Source: Hyphococcus sp. | GTDB lineage: Bacteria; Pseudomonadota; Alphaproteobacteria; Caulobacterales; Parvularculaceae | Length of the DNA: 13,908 nt | Assembly (NCBI GenBank): GCA_021604605.1 | Contig: BQJH01000048.1 | Coordinates: 1 to 13,908, forward strand | Direction of reading: 5' to 3' | Part shown: positions 12,511 through 13,908 of the stretch, piece after piece | How the letters are laid out: every line of letters begins with the position of its first letter | Numbering within the stretch: the first letter of the stretch is position 1 | Notes under the pieces: generated by a model | Seen by the model: the letters and a program-made list of their open reading frames with translations, nothing else | Told to the model about the DNA's origin: nothing | The model's database searches: none | Made by a program: the position numbers and the translations under genes

Positions 12511-13908
12511 TTGGCGGGCAAGAACATGTTTCGGGGACAATTTGAGTGGCTTTCGGCCCTGCCACTCCTGATTGTTACAGGCGCTTTAGCGGTAATTGCC
12601 CTTGGCGCACTGACGGGCGCTCACTCGCCTGACGCCCGCTCACGGGAAGTATTATTCGATTATTTTCAACGACTTTCACCAGCCGACGTGGATGCGTCGA
12701 AAGATTTTCACCTGGTCACGATCGATCGCGAGAGCGTTGAGCTGATCGGGCCATGGCCATGGCCGCGCACGGTCCTCGCAGATGTGGTGAAAGCCGCCAG
12801 TGAAGCGGGCGCAAAAGGCGTGATCCTGGTAGAGCCCGTTGACGCGCCTGACCCTTTATCCCCTGAAACCATTGGAAAATTCTGGCTGGAAGGCGCCAGC
12901 GATGAGGCTTTAGCGGCCGAATTGGCCCGCCTGCCTCGCACCGACGCGACCCTCGCCCGTGCATTCGCCAATACTCATGGGGCTGTGGGTGTCTCCCTGA
13001 CGCCGCCCGGCAACCCCAATCTCTCAACGTCTCTGCAGCGCGCAGACGCCCAAAGCACTGAATGGCTTAATCTTAGTGATGACGGGTCAGCCTATTTTGC
13101 CCTGCCGGCGGCGCGATATCTCTATAATTTGAACCCCGATCTCGCGAGCGAAGCCGGACCTGCTGTCGCGGCGCTGGTTCCCGATGCTGATGGCATTTTC
13201 CGACGCTCACCATTGCTTTGGTCTCTTTCTGGGGCGCCAACGCCATCCATCTCCCTAAAAGCAGCGATGATCGCGCTCGACAACCCCGATCTGGTCGCGC
13301 GCGCCGATACGTCTTCAACAAGCGCTCAGGGGCGCGCTTTAAACAAGCTTGTCCTCGGCGACGCCCCCCTTTCGATTTCCTCCGCAACGGCGATCCGCGC
13401 TTATTGGCCAAAACGGGCGGCGACGCCATCAACCTCTGCTACACGATTATTGAATGGCGGCGGCTCTAACAGCCAACTTAACAATACGGTCGTTCTGATC
13501 GGGCGTGATGCGGAGTTGGGTGAAAGCATTCAAACCGCACGAGGCGAAATGTCTCCCGCTGCTTTGCATGCTTTATTAGCGGCGCAAATCACGAGCGCTG
13601 AAACACCTAACCGTCCCGGCTGGACCGGTTATCTCGAAGCCCTTGGCGTGATGATCTTTGGCGCGGCTGCGATCATGACCGCCCAACGCATGCAATTCTG
13701 GCAGGCGATTGGTTTCGCCGCATTACTCGCCGCGCTTCTCACAACCGGCGCCTTCATCGCCTTTGCGACCGGTAGTCTTCTGCTCAACCCGTTGCCGCCT
13801 TCTCTCGCCCTTTTTGTTGGCGCGCTTTCGGTCGCTGGCGGCAGATCTATCGGCGGTGTTTTGCGCGATGATAATCTACGCTCCTCATTTCACGACACGC
13901 TGCCGGAA
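12511..13908 (+). CDS. CHASE2-domain membrane sensor, N-terminal part (runs off the window)
   Basis: An open frame of 466 codons continues past the window end, so the C-terminal output domain is not seen. A helix at ~14-37 is followed by an extracytoplasmic domain with the CHASE2 hallmark 'GPWPWPRTVLADVV' (~80-93), 'EAGAKGVILV' (~98-107) and 'VPDADGIFRRSP'. Three closely spaced membrane helices (~374-391, ~398-420, ~428-446) come after. CHASE2 proteins of this layout carry a cyclase, histidine kinase or Ser/Thr kinase domain after the last helix; the final visible 'LRSSFHDTLPE' may be the linker to a class III cyclase, but this is a guess. The start is TTG at 12511: GGAG ends 6 nt upstream and an in-frame TAG at 12499-12501 closes the frame. 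ATG at 12526 is an alternative without a good ribosome site. Divergent from the lipid-transport operon. Confidence 0.88.
   Translation, partial: MAGKNMFRGQFEWLSALPLLIVTGALAVIALGALTGAHSPDARSREVLFDYFQRLSPADVDASKDFHLVTIDRESVELIGPWPWPRTVLADVVKAASEAGAKGVILVEPVDAPDPLSPETIGKFWLEGASDEALAAELARLPRTDATLARAFANTHGAVGVSLTPPGNPNLSTSLQRADAQSTEWLNLSDDGSAYFALPAARYLYNLNPDLASEAGPAVAALVPDADGIFRRSPLLWSLSGAPTPSISLKAAMIALDNPDLVARADTSSTSAQGRALNKLVLGDAPLSISSATAIRAYWPKRAATPSTSATRLLNGGGSNSQLNNTVVLIGRDAELGESIQTARGEMSPAALHALLAAQITSAETPNRPGWTGYLEALGVMIFGAAAIMTAQRMQFWQAIGFAALLAALLTTGAFIAFATGSLLLNPLPPSLALFVGALSVAGGRSIGGVLRDDNLRSSFHDTLPE

Noticed and set aside
12335..12565. 76-codon minus-strand frame across the promoter gap between the permease and CHASE2 genes
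   Set aside because: It overlaps the start regions of two well-supported genes, has no ribosome site and no family resemblance.

Overview
The window looks like a chromosomal segment from a free-living alphaproteobacterium of moderate GC content. The main pointers are an NhaA antiporter, a two-TM coiled-coil protein resembling the Caulobacterales polarity factor TipN, a STAS-MlaE fusion with an MCE protein and a PqiC-type lipoprotein, and a YdcH/DUF465 protein. No mobile element, rRNA, tRNA or CRISPR array is visible. The order or family cannot be fixed from the sequence alone.

Layout from left to right: (1) the tail of an unidentified + strand gene (1-202). (2) A minus-strand pair: isovaleryl-CoA dehydrogenase (647-1819) followed 4 nt later by a small cysteine-rich membrane protein (256-642). 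(3) A minus-strand single-repeat voltage-gated channel of the NavBac/CavMr type (2014-2808). (4) A ~290-bp divergent intergenic region, then a + strand TipN-like coiled-coil protein (3099-5528). (5) A convergent minus-strand operon: unknown 140-aa protein (7071-7493), DUF465 protein (6833-7051) and nhaA (5544-6785). (6) An OxyR-like LysR-type regulator on + (7631-8560), divergent from that operon. It is followed by an unlisted 25-aa hydrophobic peptide gene (8670-8747) and a strong intrinsic terminator (8786-8826). (7) A minus-strand lipid-transport ABC operon: STAS-MlaE permease, MlaF ATPase, MCE/MlaD protein and lipoprotein (12347 down to 8858), tightly spaced or overlapping. (8) The N-terminal 466 residues of a CHASE2 membrane sensor on + (12511 to the window end), which lacks a complete ORF only because the window stops.

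The most interesting part is the 7.49-8.83 kb block. The OxyR-like regulator keeps the family fold and the resolving cysteine, but has His where the peroxidatic cysteine should be. Two near-identical 19-bp sites (16/19 identical, fitting the ATAG-N7-CTAT pattern of OxyR half sites) flank it. One lies in the divergent promoter region shared with the nhaA operon. The other lies 3 bp after the regulator's stop codon, in front of the small-peptide gene. In addition, the first gene of the nhaA operon has a leader in which both Shine-Dalgarno-like repeats have perfect upstream complements, which suggests translational control. Together this could be a small regulon: regulator, membrane micropeptide and antiporter operon. 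That last step is inference. A second item worth checking is the channel's selectivity filter (TLEGWPD), which looks more like calcium-channel filters than like the sodium NavBac filter.
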